Source of the DNA: Betaproteobacteria bacterium
GTDB taxonomy: Bacteria > Pseudomonadota > Gammaproteobacteria > Burkholderiales > Burkholderiaceae_C
DNA length: 64,000 nt
NCBI GenBank assembly: GCA_016704535.1
Contig: JADIZZ010000002.1
Coordinates: 124,001 to 188,000, forward strand
Direction of reading: 5' to 3'
The position numbers and the translations under genes are program-made. Numbering within the stretch: the first letter of the stretch is position 1; each line of letters opens with the position of its first letter. The notes under the pieces are model-generated. The model was given only the letters and a program-made list of their open reading frames with translations. It made no database searches and was not told where the DNA came from. Shown here piece after piece: positions 63,746-64,000 of this stretch.

Positions 63746-64000
63746 ATGAACAGGACCGTCGGCATCATCGGCACCGGCTGGGTGGGCACCAGCGTGGCCA
63801 TCTCGACCCTGCATTCGGGTGCGGCCGACGAGCTGTGGCTGTACGACCTGAACGGCGCCGTGGCCGAAGGCGAGGCCATGGACCTGACCCACGGCGCGGC
63901 CTTCTACCCCGACTGCCAGGTGCGCACGGCCCCCATCGACGAGATGCGCCGGGCCCACGTCGTGGTGGTGGCCGCCGGCCGCGGCGGGCGGCCCGACGAA
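63746..64000 (+). CDS. Lactate/malate dehydrogenase family, N-terminal part (cut by window end)
   Basis: The first 85 residues are present. They begin with a Rossmann NAD-binding motif, TVGIIGTGWVGTSVA, followed by ELWLYDLNGAVAEGEAMDLTHG, in which the Asp at the end of the second strand binds the adenosine ribose of NAD. HVVVVAAGRGGRPDE matches the loop after strand four. This is the L-lactate/malate dehydrogenase family. The substrate-determining residues lie beyond the window, so lactate versus malate cannot be decided. Confidence 0.85.
   Translation, partial: MNRTVGIIGTGWVGTSVAISTLHSGAADELWLYDLNGAVAEGEAMDLTHGAAFYPDCQVRTAPIDEMRRAHVVVVAAGRGGRPDE

Overview
The window is high-GC bacterial DNA with tightly packed genes, many of them sharing start/stop overlaps (ATGA, GTGA, TTGA). 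It most likely comes from a purple phototrophic betaproteobacterium of the Rubrivivax/Leptothrix type (Burkholderiales). The main evidence is a bchE-bchJ pair for bacteriochlorophyll synthesis, preceded by two textbook TGT-N12-ACA sites of the CrtJ/PpsR type. Cyanophycin genes, a Bug-family binding protein and the PA2778/PA2779 pair are also common in that order. The genus is an inference.

Layout. 1-6.5 kb: a partial 5'-nucleotidase, thymidine phosphorylase, an exported prolyl oligopeptidase, a cupin, a DUF3667 membrane protein and a haloacid dehalogenase. 6.6-11.4 kb: PpsR-type operators, bchE, bchJ, purB, pyrF. 11.4-13.6 kb: a broken hybrid histidine kinase with one frameshift and no kinase core. 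13.6-19.7 kb (minus strand): a probable murein-peptide group (AmpG-like permease, M48 protease, dipeptide-binding protein, VanX/DdpX-type dipeptidase, Tat-exported LD-carboxypeptidase). 19.8-24.6 kb: the PA2779/PA2778 pair, thioredoxin 2, and a GspE/PilB ATPase coupled to a degenerate signalling protein. 24.8-34.1 kb: a peptide-type ABC transporter with three paralogous binding proteins diverging from two permeases and a double ATPase.

34.1-36.8 kb is the most unusual segment: a cytosine methyltransferase, a PD-(D/E)XK-like nuclease and a Vsr endonuclease. This restriction-modification-repair cassette lies between two 87-bp direct repeats. The left repeat is the true 3' end of the ABC ATPase gene. 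The right repeat is a second, diverged but still in-frame version of that 3' end. 36.8-41.2 kb: a DUF1697 protein, an RlmN-type radical SAM enzyme, about 700 bp of nested inverted repeats without a credible gene, and the glutathione-dependent formaldehyde pathway (fghA, adhC). 41.3-47.6 kb: two coupled TPR-GGDEF cyclases, a small outer-membrane-barrel relic and a TonB-dependent receptor. 47.7-55.3 kb: a Bug-family binding protein, a secreted protein of unknown function, and the cyanophycin cluster cphB-cphA-Mur ligase, with cphA frameshifted exactly between its ATP-grasp and Mur-ligase halves. 55.4-64 kb: two orphan envelope genes, a family 3 binding protein, a methyltransferase-like protein, a PlsC-type acyltransferase, a decayed redoxin/DsbD-like gene, an NhaD/ArsB-type transporter with a universal stress protein, an IS91-like transposase relic, a CPA2 antiporter, and the start of a lactate/malate dehydrogenase.

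No tRNA, rRNA, CRISPR array or intact insertion sequence was recognised. Several loci are decayed: the kinase, cphA, the redoxin gene, the barrel relic and the transposase relic. The two frameshifts could be real or could be sequence errors. The internal domain losses are harder to explain as errors.
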